Assembly (NCBI GenBank): GCA_963844315.1
Contig: CAWJOC010000024.1
Location: 186,001 to 250,000, forward strand
Length of the DNA: 64,000 nucleotides
Direction: 5' to 3'
From: CAWAVN01 sp963844315
GTDB lineage: Bacteria > Planctomycetota > Planctomycetia > Planctomycetales > Planctomycetaceae
Of this stretch, positions 46,345 to 59,574 are shown one piece after another (positions within the stretch are counted from its first letter, which is position 1; each line of letters opens with the position of its first letter). A program made the translations under genes and the position numbers. The notes beneath the pieces were generated by a model, which worked only from the letters and a program-made list of their open reading frames with translations, searched no databases and was not told the origin of the DNA.

Positions 46345-47771
46345 TTATTTCGCTTCCGCTTTGAGCTGTTGAATCTTCTCGCGTTCCGGGCGGGCTTTGT
46401 AGAAAGGATCCAAAGGATAACAGCCGGAGACCATGCCGTTTCTGGGGGCGGTGGTGCATTCGCTGAAAGTGCGGCAGATGAGTTTTCTTGCCATTGGCTT
46501 TCCAGCCAAAACATCAGCGGGGAGCTGCGGATAAGATAAGACCATCCGCCCTAAGCCGATGGAATCCGCCAAGCCTTCACGGACCACCGCCTGACCGACG
46601 TGGGGCAGCCATTCTTGGAGATAACTATAAGCGGACCCGACGACGATCAAATCCGGATGCTGGCGTTTGATCTCGGCGGTGGCTTGAATCTGCCGGGCCA
46701 CCCCAACGAGCGGATCTTCGGGCGGCTGATAACCATCGGAGGGCGGAAACGCCGCCGGGCGTTGGATGTGCGGGTTATAGTACGGGCTGCCCACCGTGGT
46801 GCAGACGAGCTTTATGCCTAGCTCTTTCAAGAAGTCCATGAAGCGTGATGGTTCATTGAGGTCATAGCCCAATCCCGTGCCATCGCCTCCGAAGACATAA
46901 TGGTATTCGCCGGTCATGGAGGGAACGCCCACACCATCAGGACCGGGCCGATAGGGAACGAAATCGAAAATGCTCACCCGCACGCCAATTTCCAATCCCG
47001 GCGCATTGGCGCGAATGCCCGCCGTGATCTCCCTGAGAAACCGAGCGCGGTTTTCCAGGCTCCCGCCGAACTTGCCGGGCCGGTCAAAACCGGAGAGCAA
47101 TTCATGCCCCAAATAGCCGTGGCAATGCTTGATGTCCACGAAGCGAAACCCAATCTTTGCGCCAGCACCGAGGCGGCGATAAAGTCCTCAATCAATTTCG
47201 ATAACTCCTCATCGGAAAGGATCGGTTCATCGCTTGTGATGCCGACTTTCGCATCCAAGAGCGGATGCCGATAGGCGATGCGGGGTTCGGGCTTGGATTT
47301 CTGATTGGGCCTTGCAAACCGCCCGGAATGCGTGAGTTGCAGGCCGACCAACAAATCGGACGTGCTGCCGAATTCTTTCTGATGGGTTCTCTCCAATCGT
47401 TCGCGGAGATCTTCAATGGAGGACAACGTCTTGTCGTTGATGACGAGTTGGTTGGGATTGGCCCGCCCGTCGTGCCGGACGGCGACCGCTTCGCCGCCCC
47501 AAATGAGCTTGGCCCCGCTTCTGCCAAAATTCTCCCACCGTCTTTGAGTGAGTTCCGAAGCCCGCCCATCGGTCTCGCCGTCCCAACCCTCCATCGGCAG
47601 GATGCAAAACCGATTGCCAATCACGCCGCCTGGCCAGGAAATTGGGCGGGCCAACGGAGCCTCGCCGCCCGATTCCAAGTCCTCATCCAAAGGCAGCGTG
47701 ATGCCCAATTCCGCCAAGCGTTCGCGGAACTGCTCCATCGTCTTCAAACTCGAAACCCGCGGAAACGACAT
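46345..47771 (-). CDS. NADH:flavin oxidoreductase (Old Yellow Enzyme family), one frame break
   Basis: About 475 residues in two frames. The first (47771 to about 47140) has NRFCILPMEGWDGETDGRAS, the FGRSGAKLIWGGEAVAV segment and LQLTHSGRF. The second (to 46345) starts VDIKHCHGYLGHELLSGF, with the HxxH substrate-binding pair of the family, then GGSLENRARFLREI and a C-terminal part with VVREGLADSIGLGRMVLS and a Cys-containing tail. The break is near 47135-47145 (GGGTTTCGC). It is an FMN-dependent ene-reductase or related enzyme; the substrate is unknown. Confidence 0.85.
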
Positions 47772-47852
47772 GCCGACCTGCTCCCGATCTATTGATTGAT
47801 GCTTGGCGATTGATTTTCACTGCCTACTGCCCTCTGCCTACCGCCTACTGCG

Positions 47853-49289
47853 CTAGCGGTAATTCTCCGGAATGAGGCGGTTGTCTTCGCCGTCACGGGT
47901 GCTTAAGCGTTTGAGCACATCGCCGGAAATCTGGTTGGAAATAAACCCCACCGAACCGTCCGCGCGAAGAAACATGGCTCCAGTTCCGTTGGCGTTTCCG
48001 AAACTGGTGGAGCCTCGGTTCAGCCCGTCTTCCAAGGTCCGCCAGTTGCCCGGTTCGCCCCAGGGCCGATAGCCCGTGGGAATTTCCCCGGCGATCAAGG
48101 TTTGCGAAAGGCCATCGCTGATGTCGCTCCGCGAGACGTGCGCACCGCCATCGAAAATCCCCACGTTGGCGGTGTTCCCATCCGTGGTGGTCACCTGCCC
48201 GCCGATGCCCGCGAAATGGGACACGGCATATCCCGATGAGCTGTGCGTCTCGGCCACGCCCCCGGCCAAAAATGCGGGAACGCTTTTGGACATCGGCGAT
48301 TTGTTGACAGGTTCGCTCCAGGCTTCCTCGCGGCGGATCTCCTGATAGATCGATTGCCCGTCCAGATGCGGAAGCAGCTGTGTCATCCAACTGTGGAGGG
48401 CCGTGCGTTCGCCCGATTCTTGCACGCGATAGGTTCCGCCCGCGGGGAAGTGGCCGTTCTGGTTGTGATATTCCCCCAACGCTGCGCCCAAGGTTTTGAG
48501 ATGCTGCTGGGTGGTTCGCCGCGAACCAGCGACGGTTTGGCCTTCACTCCACGGGGCCACCACCAACGGTCCCAAAAACATGGCGATGGTTCCCAAGGTC
48601 ATGCCAGTCATCGCGAGTCCCTTTCCGCTTTGCCGGCCTCGGGAGCGTTGGATTTCGCTATAGGAAATCAGCCCAATGACCAATGCCCCAAGTCCCACAA
48701 TCGCGGCGGGGATGCGGGTCCAAATCTCCGGCATGGCCGAGAGCAGCGTCATGGGAAGTGCCAGCACGCCGACCAGAAGACTCAAAAACGCTCCGCGCGA
48801 GGGTTCCTTCTTCTGCACGACGAAGGCAGAAGGTCTCGATAGCTGACGCGGTTCTAATGGGTTGATGACGAATGGCGTCGGCTCTGCTGCCACTTGCGGT
48901 GGCGGCGCGGGCAACTCCTTGGGGATAGGAACTTCCCCGTAAACGTCGCCCTGCTCTAAGACAGGCGGCGGTTCGGATTCTTCGGACGAGTCCGCTTCAG
49001 CCTTGCCGTGAAACCAGGCCGGGGGCGGTGCGAGGGGTTGCTCGACTTCCTGAAAATCTTCGTCCGGTAGGGCCGGAACGCTATCGGGCACGGGAGGAGC
49101 TTTCACGCCCATCAAAGCCCATAAGCCCTTGCCTTTGGAGGGTTCAGTGGATTCCTGATCCTCGGCTTCCGCTGGCTCATCGGTTTTGGCTGACGGCGGG
49201 GCGGGTGGAACCTCGGCGAGGGGAACCTGCGGTGATTGCCGCATCAATTCCCAAAGACTTTTGGGTTTCGGTTCCAACTCACTCGCCAT
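47853..49289 (-). CDS. DUF1559-like protein with proline-rich N-terminus and DUF4190-like helices
   Basis: 478 residues from the ATG at 49289. The first ~175 residues are Pro/Glu-rich and disordered, with two LWxLM motifs (LWELM, LWALM). Two or three membrane helices follow (about 180-255), then a segment like the DUF1559 prepilin-type domain of planctomycetes: QQHLKTLGAALGEYHNQNGHFP, LHSWMTQLLPHLDGQSIYQEI, and late SDISDGLSQTLIAGEI and GAMFLRADGSVGFIS. Canonical DUF1559 proteins carry an N-terminal prepilin peptide; here it is replaced by the helical domain. The role is unknown. Confidence 0.75.
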   Translation of the reverse strand: MASELEPKPKSLWELMRQSPQVPLAEVPPAPPSAKTDEPAEAEDQESTEPSKGKGLWALMGVKAPPVPDSVPALPDEDFQEVEQPLAPPPAWFHGKAEADSSEESEPPPVLEQGDVYGEVPIPKELPAPPPQVAAEPTPFVINPLEPRQLSRPSAFVVQKKEPSRGAFLSLLVGVLALPMTLLSAMPEIWTRIPAAIVGLGALVIGLISYSEIQRSRGRQSGKGLAMTGMTLGTIAMFLGPLVVAPWSEGQTVAGSRRTTQQHLKTLGAALGEYHNQNGHFPAGGTYRVQESGERTALHSWMTQLLPHLDGQSIYQEIRREEAWSEPVNKSPMSKSVPAFLAGGVAETHSSSGYAVSHFAGIGGQVTTTDGNTANVGIFDGGAHVSRSDISDGLSQTLIAGEIPTGYRPWGEPGNWRTLEDGLNRGSTSFGNANGTGAMFLRADGSVGFISNQISGDVLKRLSTRDGEDNRLIPENYR

Positions 49290-49396
49290 GATGACTAACA
49301 CATTCGCTGCAATGTGGAACGACTTTTATTCCACTATGTCCCTCGCGATCAGGGATTTCAATGGCGGAATCCGTGGCTTCCACAAACGTCGATAAG

Positions 49397-49639
49397 CTAG
49401 CTGACTTTTCGCCGTCGACGGCGCCTTCGTCGAGATTCTCTCGGCGGAACGTCAATGACTTCATCGGTGATTCGTGATTTCGCATAGCCGAATTCGTCCG
49501 GCGACGGAAACCATAGAAACGAGCCGCAATCGGGACAAGGAGCATCCCCCGGAGGTCGGCTGGGTTCAATGCGAACCCTATGGCCGCAGATGGGACAAAG
49601 ATTGTCCTCGCCTTCGGGCGTTCGGGAAGAAGGATTCAT
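49397..49639 (-). CDS. Small zinc-ribbon protein with Arg-rich tail, behind rho
   Basis: An 80-residue protein with two CxxC pairs (CPICG, CPDCG) forming a zinc ribbon and a C-terminal run of about nine Arg. It starts 20 bases after the rho stop on the same strand, so it is probably co-transcribed with rho. The basic tail suggests nucleic-acid binding. The role is unknown. Confidence 0.65.
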   Translation of the reverse strand: MNPSSRTPEGEDNLCPICGHRVRIEPSRPPGDAPCPDCGSFLWFPSPDEFGYAKSRITDEVIDVPPRESRRRRRRRRKVS

Positions 49640-49659
49640 CGTTTGATGCTCCGTCCGAA

Positions 49660-51513
<1,854 letters not shown>

Positions 51514-52434
51514 AGACCGATTCGTGCCTCGTTTCTCTTGGGAAGAGAAGTGGGATTGAGTAAAAGATAGCGGAGGCCAGGTGATTCAAAGATCGGGCGA
51601 GTCAATTCTCACCCACGCAATCTGAACCAACCCGCCTGAAAAAAGTTGCGCGACTCGATGGCAATGCCTTAGCGAGGCCCATGTCGCGTTTGGGGTTACG
51701 ATACCTCGTTAAAGTGTCATTCCTTCAAACGTGGAGAGGGAACCGTGCTCTCAATGCAACCGAGCCATCGTCATAAACCCTGATGGCTTTAGTGGTTGAG
51801 CCATTGGTTGGCCACGTGTTCATCCGCTTTAAGGATGAATGCGAATTTCGCTGAAAGTGTAGGAATCAAAGTGTTTGGGATAGCACCCATCTGAGGGGTT
51901 GCATACTGGCAATGCAACCCGAACCAATTGTGGGGTTTGAAGTGGGCAAGGCCGAGGGGAGGCGGTTGCCGAAGTTCACCCGATTGAAACCCCATTCCTT
52001 CTGAATTCCACGCGCGGGCAGTGAATTTCAGATGTCCATTGATGGTTGCGTTGGGAGAAGATGATCGAGTTGAACAGTTCTGCCAATGAAAGGGAAACGT
52101 GTTTCCGGCTTTCACATCATCAATGGGGTGAGCCAATCCGAGGCTTTTTTAGTGTTCCGCTTGCGGGGAACCAAAGATCGACATAACGGATTTTGCTCGA
52201 AGCTCCCTAATCATAACGTCTTATCGAATCGTGTCAATTCATAACTCTATCTATTCCTTACTTTTTATGGACTTTCTTAAAGGAAACTAGGAATTTGGTT
52301 CGGCGCGGGATAGTCTGGTGGATTCAGGGGATGTTTTCCTGCATTGGGTTCCCCTGGCATTCGCGTTTTTGACCGTCTGATGTTTCTCTCCCGGGAAACG
52401 GCCGACCTTCGCAAAGGCCACTGGAGATCCCGCC
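51514..52434. other. Long intergenic stretch between divergent rho and amidohydrolase genes
   Basis: There is no convincing gene in about 920 bases. Two hairpins stand out: GGGTTGCAT/ATGCAACCC (51896-51920) and TTCATCC/GGATGAA (about 51819-51840). From about 52190 to 52290 the sequence turns A+T-rich, as expected for the amidohydrolase promoter region. A 115-codon frame at 51789-52136 (minus) has no recognisable features. Confidence 0.5.
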
Positions 52435-55400
52435 ATGCCGATCCGCACTGCTGCTGCACCTTGGACCCTTAAACTCTCTTTGGTTTCGCTGGGCGTATTG
52501 TTGGCATTCTCTGAGACTGCCTCCGCTCAGGATGGGCGGCTCACCGGGTTTCAACGGCATTCGTTCGTCATCGAAGACGCCACCGTGATCGTCCGCCCCG
52601 GCGAGCAACTCGAACAGGCGGATGTGGTCATTCAAAACGGCGTGATCAGAGCCGTGGGGAAGAATGTAGAGGTCCCCGCCGATGCCGAGGTCATCAAAGG
52701 CCAAGGGCTTTTCGTTTATCCGGGTTTCATTGATGCCGCGGGCACTCAACTTTTAGATACCGAACAAAAGCCGCAACCGGCCCCCGGCCAACCTTGGGAC
52801 AGCACGCGCTACGTCCTGGCTGCCACTAAACCCGACAACCGCAAAGGGCTGACCCCGGAATATCAGGCGGCGGAGCATCTCAAACTGGATAACGCCAAGC
52901 TGGAAGAACTCCGCAAAGCCGGGTTTGTCGCGATGCACGTTTTGCCCGAAGAAGGTTTAGCCTTGGGTCAGGGAGCCTTGGTCTCCACCGGCGGACAAAC
53001 GCCCCGCGAAGCCGTGATGGTCGAAAGCACCGTGAATGCGTTTGCCCTAAGGGCCTTGGATGGTCAAACCTACCCCGCCACATTGATGGGAGCCACCGCC
53101 CACTTGCGGCAGGCCTTTTTGGATGCCCGGCACAATGCGAAACATTTCGAACTGTTCCGCTCTTCGCAAAACGCCATCGCCCGCCCGACGGTCGATCCCG
53201 CCCTGGAAATTTTGCACGAAGTTTTGGAAGCCAAGCGCCGCGCGGTGTTCCTGGGCAATAGCCGGGATGATATTCACCGGGCGCTGGACTTTTGCGAAGA
53301 GCACAATATCAAACCCATCCTGTGGGGCGGAAGCGATGCTCATCTTTGTCTCGACCGTTTGGCCGAATCGAAAACCGATTTGATTCTGCAATTGAACTTC
53401 GGCGAGATGCCCAAGATCGAGCAACCCACTGATTCCAAAAAACTCACCGCCGACGTGAAAGACCCGCTCCGCGTGCAAGAAGACCGGCAGGCAAACTGGC
53501 TTGCGCGCGTCAAAGGCATCGCGGAGATCCAAAAACGCGGCCTGCGGTTCGGCATCACCTCCCGCGAACTGAAAACCCCCGCCGATGTTTTGGCCGCCGT
53601 GCGGACGCTCATCAAGCAGGGCGTGTCCAAGGACGCCGCGCTCGCCGCGCTCACCACAAACCCCGCCGCGATCTTGGGTATTTCGGATCGCTTGGGAACT
53701 TTGGAAGCCGGGAAACTGGGCAGCGTGGTCGTCCTCACCAAGCCGTTTGATGATGAGCAAACCAAGGTGCGGTACGTGTTCGCCGATGGCCGGCACTTTG
53801 AATACAACGGCGATGCCAAACCGGCCAGCCATCAGCCCGCAATCGCCGAGCGGCCCATTCTTGGCCCTTGGAAGCTGACGATCAACACGCCCGCAAAGCC
53901 CACGGTTGCCACGCTGAAGCTCACTCAAGAAGGCAACAAGCTCGGCGGCACGTTCAAAAGTTCCCAAGGCAACGGCAGCATCACGGCGGGAAAGATCCAA
54001 CAGGACAAAATCGAGTTCTCCGTCAAGTTTGGCAATTCAAACGATGCCGTCGCTTTCCAGTTCACCGGCCAAAAAAGCGGCCAAGACCTTCTGGGCGAAA
54101 TGAAATCGCCCTTCGGCGGATTCTCGAAATGGTCCGCCGTGCGCGAGGAAACTTCTTCTGATAAAGAATCCGAAAAACCCGCCATCGCCCAGCGTTATCC
54201 CGAGAGCGAACTGCCCACCGAATTGGATCAAGACCGGCTTTCGCGGCCCTTCCAGACCAAAGGGAACGTGCTCATCCAAAACGCCGCGATCCTCACCGGG
54301 ACCGGCGAGTTTTTGGAAGGATCGTCCGTCCTCATTCGGAGTGGCAAGATCGCCGCGATTGGCAAAGATCTGAAACCCGACGATGGCATGAAAGTGATTG
54401 ATGCCACCGGCCAGTTTGTGATGCCCGGCATCATCGACACCCACAGCCACATCATGATTACCGACGGCATCAACGAATCCACGCTGTCGATTGTCCCCGA
54501 AGTGCGGATCAAGGATGTCCTCGATACCGATGATGCTTCCGAATACCGCGCGCTGGCCGGCGGCGTGACTGCCGCCCGTATCTTTCACGGGTCGGCCAAC
54601 GTCATTGGCGGACAGGATGCGGTCATTAAACTCAAGCACGGCCAGACCGCCAAGGAGCATATCATCGCCGATGCTCCGCAAGGCGTCAAATTCGCGTTGG
54701 GCGAAAACGTGAAGTACAGAAGCACGCGGTTTCCCAACACCCGGTTGGGTGTGGAAGCCACGCTCAACCGGGCGTTCATGGAGGCTCTCGATTACCGCCG
54801 GAAGTGGAATGAACACGAACGCGATACCGCGAACAAATCCGCGCTGCCGCCGCGGCGGGATTTGCGGCTCGAAGCGCTGGCAGACATTGTAAACCATAAG
54901 AAATTCATCCATTCGCATTGCTACCGGGCGGATGAGATTCTGATGCTGCTCCGCGTGGCGGATGAGTTGGGCGTCCGCGTGTGGTCACTGCAACACGTCC
55001 TGGAGGGCTACAAGATCGCCCCGGAGATAGCAGCCCACAAAGCCAGTTGCAGCACCTTCGCCGACTGGTGGGCATACAAGGTGGAAGCCTACGATGCCAC
55101 GCCCTATAACGCCGCGCTTTTGAACGAAGCCGGTGCGGAGGTGGTCATCAAAAGCGATGATGCCGAACTGATCAGGCATCTCTATCACGAAGCCGCCAAG
55201 ACCGTGCGCTACGGCAACATGCCGATGGAAGACGCCATCAAGACCATCACCATCAACCCCGCCCGGCAGTTGGGGCTACATGACCGCATGGGTTCATTGG
55301 AAGTTGGAAAAGATGGCGATCTCGCGATCTATAACGCCCATCCGCTGAGTTCTTTTGCAAGGTGTGAAATGACCTTGATCGAAGGCGAAGTCTATTTCTC

Positions 55401-56734
55401 CCGCGACACCGCGCCCACCGCGATGTCCGAAAAGGCCAAATCCAATTCCGCCAAGCCACCGGCATTAGCGATTCCTTCCCTCGCCGCCCGCAATCGCAAT
55501 TTGGATTTGTCCGAAGTCCCTGATGGCCGATATGCCCTGACGGGGGCGACATTATATCCCGTGGATGCTCCCGTGATTCCCAATGGCACACTGCTCATTG
55601 AAGACGGCCTGATCACCGCCATCGGAAGCGATCTGCAAATCCCCACTGGCAGTCAGGTCATCGACTGTGCCGGCATGCATATTGCCCCCGGCTTTATCGA
55701 TGCGGGGACGCAACTCGGACTCATCGAAATCGACAAGGTCCGCGAGACGCAGGACTTCGCCGAGGGTGGGCAGTATCAACCGGATCTCCGGGCGGGCGTG
55801 GGACTCAACGTGGATTCGGAACTCATCCCCGTCGCGCGCTCCGGCGGGATCACGACGATTATGGTTCGCCCAAGTGGTGGCGTGATTTCCGGGCAAGCCT
55901 CCATCGCGCGAGCTTGCCGGTTGGACGACGCCGGAGATGGTCAAGGACTACGAAGCGGGTCTACAAATCTCCTGGCCCTTGGCCAAGAACCAGCAGGACG
56001 AACTGCACAAATTCCTGGAAGAAGCCCGCGTGTATGACCGCTTGCAAAGCGAAGCCGAGAAACAAAACCGCCCCGGTCCCATCACCGACCCGCGCTTTGA
56101 ATCGCTCAGGCCCTATCTCAACCGCAAAAAGCCGGTGTTCATGGAGGCCCACAGCCGAAAGGCCATCGCGGAGTCGTTGCTGTTTGCGGAGAAGGAAAAG
56201 CTGGACATCATCATCACCGGCGGAACCGATGCCTGGAAACTCGCGGCGGAACTCAAGAAACGCAGCACCCCCGTCATCGTCGGTCCGGTGATGCGGAATC
56301 CCTTATCGAATTCCGACCCGTCCGATGCCCCGTATGCCAACCCCGGTCGCTTGTTCGAAGCCGGGGTCAAGTTCTGCATCCGTTCGGACGACGCCGCCAA
56401 CAGCCGAAACGCCCCGCTCGAAGCCGCGATGGCCGTGACTTATGGCCTGCCTCAAGATCAAGGATTAAGAGCCGTCACGCTCTCAGCGGCGGAAATCTTG
56501 GGCATCGAAAAGGAAGTCGGCTCCTTGACGCCCCAAAAATCCGCGAACCTGGTGATCCTCGACGGCGACCCATTGGAGCACACCTCAAACATCAAAGGCG
56601 TGTTCATCGCCGGAAAGCCCTTCGCCCCCGACAGCCGCCAAATCCGCTTCTACACCCGCTACCGCGAACGCCTCACCGAAAAGAAACCCGCCACCGCGCC
56701 AACCAACGGCGGAGGCAAAGCGGTGGCGGAATAG
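52435..56734 (+). CDS. Three-domain exported amidohydrolase, one frame break
   Basis: About 1430 residues with a signal peptide (LVSLGVLLAFSETASAQ). It contains three imidazolonepropionase-like amidohydrolase domains. Domain 1 (about 30-460) reads GFIDAAGTQLL where the metal-binding D-x-H-x-H should be. A beta domain follows (about 475-570). Domain 2 (about 600-1000) has the intact GIIDTHSHIMI motif, HSHCYRADE and the late SDDAE Asp. Domain 3 (about 1020 to the end) again lacks the ligands (GFIDAGTQLGL). The frame changes near 55912-55920 (one extra T would explain it) and continues to 56734. Only the middle domain looks catalytic; the others may be structural. The substrate is unknown. Confidence 0.87.
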
Positions 56735-56756
56735 CAAATTTCCGCTTGGTCCCGTA

Positions 56757-57278
56757 CTACTCGTCGGGTGACTCCACGGCGGGTTTTGGGCTTTGCCCAC
56801 CGTGCGGCGTTGGTGAGGGTCCGTGCGAGGCGAACGCTTGCACCAGGATGACACCGATGATGACCGCGAGCGTGCCGACGTATTGCATTGGGTGGGCGTG
56901 AAACAATTGCTTCTTTTGAAGAAGGCCGATGGTCACCGCGACGAGCGTGGCTCCGCCAAACACAATCGGCATCACAAGTTCAGGCGACCGGCTTTTGTAC
57001 ATCGCCAATGTGAGGGTCAATGCCCCGAACGCTCCCAGCGAACCGGCGATGAAGCCCCACTTCAAGGTGACAGGCTCGAAGTGAAAATTGTCCTTCGTGG
57101 CCAGAATACCAATGATTCCACCGATGATTCCAAAAACCAGATAGGCCACGCCAATCAAAACAAATGGCTTAAAGGGGCTTTGCCCCGGAACGCGCGATGT
57201 CTGAAGCGCGGGACCGTACATCCCCCAAAAGCCAGCGGTGAGTAAAGCGAAGATGATGCCGTAAATCTTGGGACTCAT
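56757..57278 (-). CDS. Five-helix membrane protein, EamA/DMT-like
   Basis: A 173-residue protein with about five membrane helices (IYGIIFALLTAGFWGMYG, FVLIGVAYLVFGIIGGIIGIL, WGFIAGSLGAFGALTLTLAMY, LVMPIVFGGATLVAVTIGLL, YVGTLAVIIGVILVQAF). It resembles half of a drug/metabolite (EamA-type) transporter and ends in a Pro-rich soluble tail. Half-size members work as dimers. The substrate is unknown. Confidence 0.7.
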   Translation of the reverse strand: MSPKIYGIIFALLTAGFWGMYGPALQTSRVPGQSPFKPFVLIGVAYLVFGIIGGIIGILATKDNFHFEPVTLKWGFIAGSLGAFGALTLTLAMYKSRSPELVMPIVFGGATLVAVTIGLLQKKQLFHAHPMQYVGTLAVIIGVILVQAFASHGPSPTPHGGQSPKPAVESPDE

Positions 57279-57320
57279 GCCAGTCAGCCGTATCCTGTCA
57301 AAGGGAATGAAATTGGTTTT

Positions 57321-57441
57321 GTCCCCTCTCCCCTGGGGGGAGAGGGCTAGGGTGAGGGGGACAAGCTAGAATAGACGTTGAATCTCGCTTGTCCCCCTCA
57401 GCTGGCTTTCGGCCACTTTCTCCCCCAGAGGAGAAGGGACA
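57321..57441. repeat. CCCTAACCCTCTCCC-type repeat, family E (copy 3)
   Basis: GTCCCCTCTCCCCTGGGGGG ... CTTGTCCCCCTCAGCTGG ... CCCCCAGAGGAGAAGGGAC. It lies upstream of the EamA-like gene and downstream of the convergently oriented gap. Confidence 0.85.
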
Positions 57442-57534
57442 TATCGAAGCGTTTTGGGATGAATGCTAGACAATGACCCGGCGTAACGAAAGCATGAGGG
57501 CGCGAAAACTTGGGATTGGGAGCGACTCGGCCCG

Positions 57535-57989
57535 TTACTCCAGCGCGATGACGGGGCGGTCAGTTCCGGCTTGCTTGGGCAGGGGTAAAAACCGGCCTAC
57601 GGAATATCGCCCCGGTCCGGCCAGAAAAACCGGCAACAACAGGCCAATCAGGGCGAGGTTGTACTCGAAGCCGCCGTCGCTCATCAAAAAGCCTTTCTCG
57701 CCGTGGACCATCGCGATGGCTCCGAGCATAATCACAATGTTGGACGCCGCGGAGAAGCGGGACAAAAACCCAATCGCGATTCCCGCTCCCCCCAAACATT
57801 CACCGACCGCGACAAGATAACCAATCGGGCCTTGTTCCTCGACGAAGGCTTCCAGACCCTTGCCGCCGAAGGCTCCGAAAAGCTTTTGCACCCGTGGACG
57901 AAAAAGATCACTCCCACAATCACCCGCACGGCGAGCAGCGAAACATCCACCGCCCAGCGGTCTGGCGAACGTGTATTGACTTGACTCAT
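57535..57989 (-). CDS. DoxX family membrane protein, one frame break
   Basis: About 150 residues from the ATG at 57989. The first frame gives LLAVRVIVGVIFFVHG; after a missing base near 57880-57895 the second gives QKLFGAFGGKGLEAF, GYLVAVGECLGGAGIAIGFL, helix SNIVIMLGAIAMVHGEKG and YNLALIGLLLPVFLAGPG. This is the standard four-helix DoxX pattern. Members act in redox-linked or thiosulfate/quinone processes, but most are uncharacterised. Confidence 0.83.
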
Positions 57990-58111
57990 AACTTTGCCCC
58001 TTGGATTGTGATCCCACTTCCGGGATGATAGTCGAACCCCGCCGCGTGTCACGGAAAGACATGCTCCGATTCACCTGAAAATCTCGTCCAATGACATTCC
58101 ATTGAAAACCC

Positions 58112-58917
58112 ATGCGGAACATTCGATTGACGTTGGCTTACGACGGCGGCGGCTATGTGGGCTGGCAAGTGCAGCCCAATGGCCGTTCGGTTCAAGCCGT
58201 CTTGGAAGAAGCCATCCGGAAACTGACCGGGGAATCGGGGCGGATTCTGGCGGCGGGGCGGACGGACTCCGGCGTGCATGCCTTGGGACAGGTCGCGAAT
58301 TTTCTCACGGAACGCTCCATTCCTTGCGAAAATATCCAGAGGGGTCTGCAAACCTATTTGCCCAACGATGTGGTCGTGCTGAAAGCCGAGGATGCGCCTT
58401 TGGAGTTTCACGCAACCTACTCGGCGAAGCGGAAACGCTATCGCTACGTGATCTTTCAAAGTCCGGTGCGCTCGCCGTTTCTGGAGCGTTACGTTTGGTG
58501 GCGAACGGAGGAATTGGGAACCCGCGCATGCAGCAGGCAGCGGATTATTTATTGGGCACGCATGACTTTCGCTGCTTCGAATCGCACTTCCCCAATAAGG
58601 CCACTAGCGTGCGAACCGTGCTGGAAGCAAGATTTTTCCATTCAGGGGGTTGGGCGGTGTGGAACCCGTGGTCATTGGCCCAATCGAATCAACCAAGCGA
58701 ACACGAAGGGCCGTTTCTGTGCTTTGAGATCGTTGCGGACGGGTTTCTGTATAACATGGTGCGGGCGATTATGGGCACATTGGTGAAAGTCGGCGTGGGG
58801 CGATGGTCGCCGGAGGATGTGCGAAGCATCATTCAGAATCAGAACCGCGCCCTCGCCGGGGAAACCGCGCCGGCTCAGGGGTTGTATTTGGTGTCGGTGG
58901 ATTATGACGAGGCATAA
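58112..58917 (+). CDS. truA: tRNA pseudouridine(38-40) synthase TruA, one frame break
   Basis: Starts MRNIRLTLAYDGGGYVGWQ with the catalytic Asp52 in AGRTDSGVHALGQV. The first frame runs to about 58520 (RYVWW). The second continues with MQQAADYLLGTHDFRCFES, FEIVADGFLYNMVRAIMGTL and the end QGLYLVSVDY at 58917. The break is at about 58515-58525 (a GGG run). Full length about 268 residues, normal for TruA. The enzyme makes pseudouridine in the tRNA anticodon arm. A real loss would be surprising for this gene, so I take the break as sequence error. Confidence 0.92.
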
Positions 58918-58931
58918 CGGGAACGAAAGCC

Positions 58932-59432
58932 ATGACCGAGTTTGAACATCAGCGGCATAAGCCGCCGACTCCTTTGGAGCGTCCCCGCGAGTTGGTGTTG
59001 GTGTGCGCACCGTTTCGGAGCAACGTGAATCTTTCGCGGATTGTCCGCACCGCCGCGTGTTGTGCGGTGCCCAAGCTGATTGCCTGCGGGAACCCCAAAA
59101 TCGACCGCGAGATTGCCCGCGATGCGGTGGACCATATCGAAATCGAAATCCACCGCAGTCTGCCGCCGGTGCTCAAGGAATTAAGGCACGCGGGCTACCG
59201 GTTGGTGGGATTGGAGCAAACGACGAACTCCGTTTCGCTGCACCATTACGCCTTTGAACGCAAAACCGCGCTCATCCTCGGCAACGAACGCTTGGGCCTT
59301 ACGGAAGACATTTTGGGCTTATTGCACGATGTCGTGGAAATCCCGGTCTTCGGCCAGCCCTATAGTTATAACGTCGCGACGGCGGCGGCGATGGTCCTGT
59401 ACGAGTTCTGCCGCCAGTATCCCTTGGGTTAA
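58932..59432 (+). CDS. SpoU/TrmH-family RNA methyltransferase
   Basis: A 166-residue SPOUT methyltransferase of the TrmH/SpoU branch. Motif 1 NVNLSRIVRTA contains the conserved Asn and Arg, motif 2 is LILGNERLGL, and motif 3 is IPVFGQPYSYNVATAAAMVLYE, which forms the S-adenosylmethionine-binding knot. It methylates 2'-O-ribose of tRNA or rRNA. It begins 14 bases after truA, so the two RNA-modification genes are probably one operon. Confidence 0.88.
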   Translation: MTEFEHQRHKPPTPLERPRELVLVCAPFRSNVNLSRIVRTAACCAVPKLIACGNPKIDREIARDAVDHIEIEIHRSLPPVLKELRHAGYRLVGLEQTTNSVSLHHYAFERKTALILGNERLGLTEDILGLLHDVVEIPVFGQPYSYNVATAAAMVLYEFCRQYPLG

Positions 59433-59443
59433 GCCGCAGAACC

Positions 59444-59560
59444 GGGAGGGCGAAGCTCCTGCTGAGCCGCTATAAAAGGGAAGCATTTGAATTCATGGCG
59501 GCTCGGCGGACTACCCTACGGGCGGTGCCCCCTCGCCCTCCCATCTCAAATGTGACATGG
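59444..59560. repeat. Intergenic repeat, family H (copy 2, inverted)
   Basis: Reverse complement of the 26134 copy: GGGAGGGCGAAGCTCCTGCT, GGCGGCTCGGCGGACTACCC, GGGCGGTGCCCCCTCGCCCT and CTCAAATGTGACATGG. It lies between convergent genes. Confidence 0.85.
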
Positions 59561-59574
59561 ATTTATTGGTGCTC

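Noticed and set aside
51789..52136. Open frame of 115 codons on the minus strand
   Set aside because: It has no recognisable domain, signal or ribosome-binding site, and crosses hairpins in an intergenic region.
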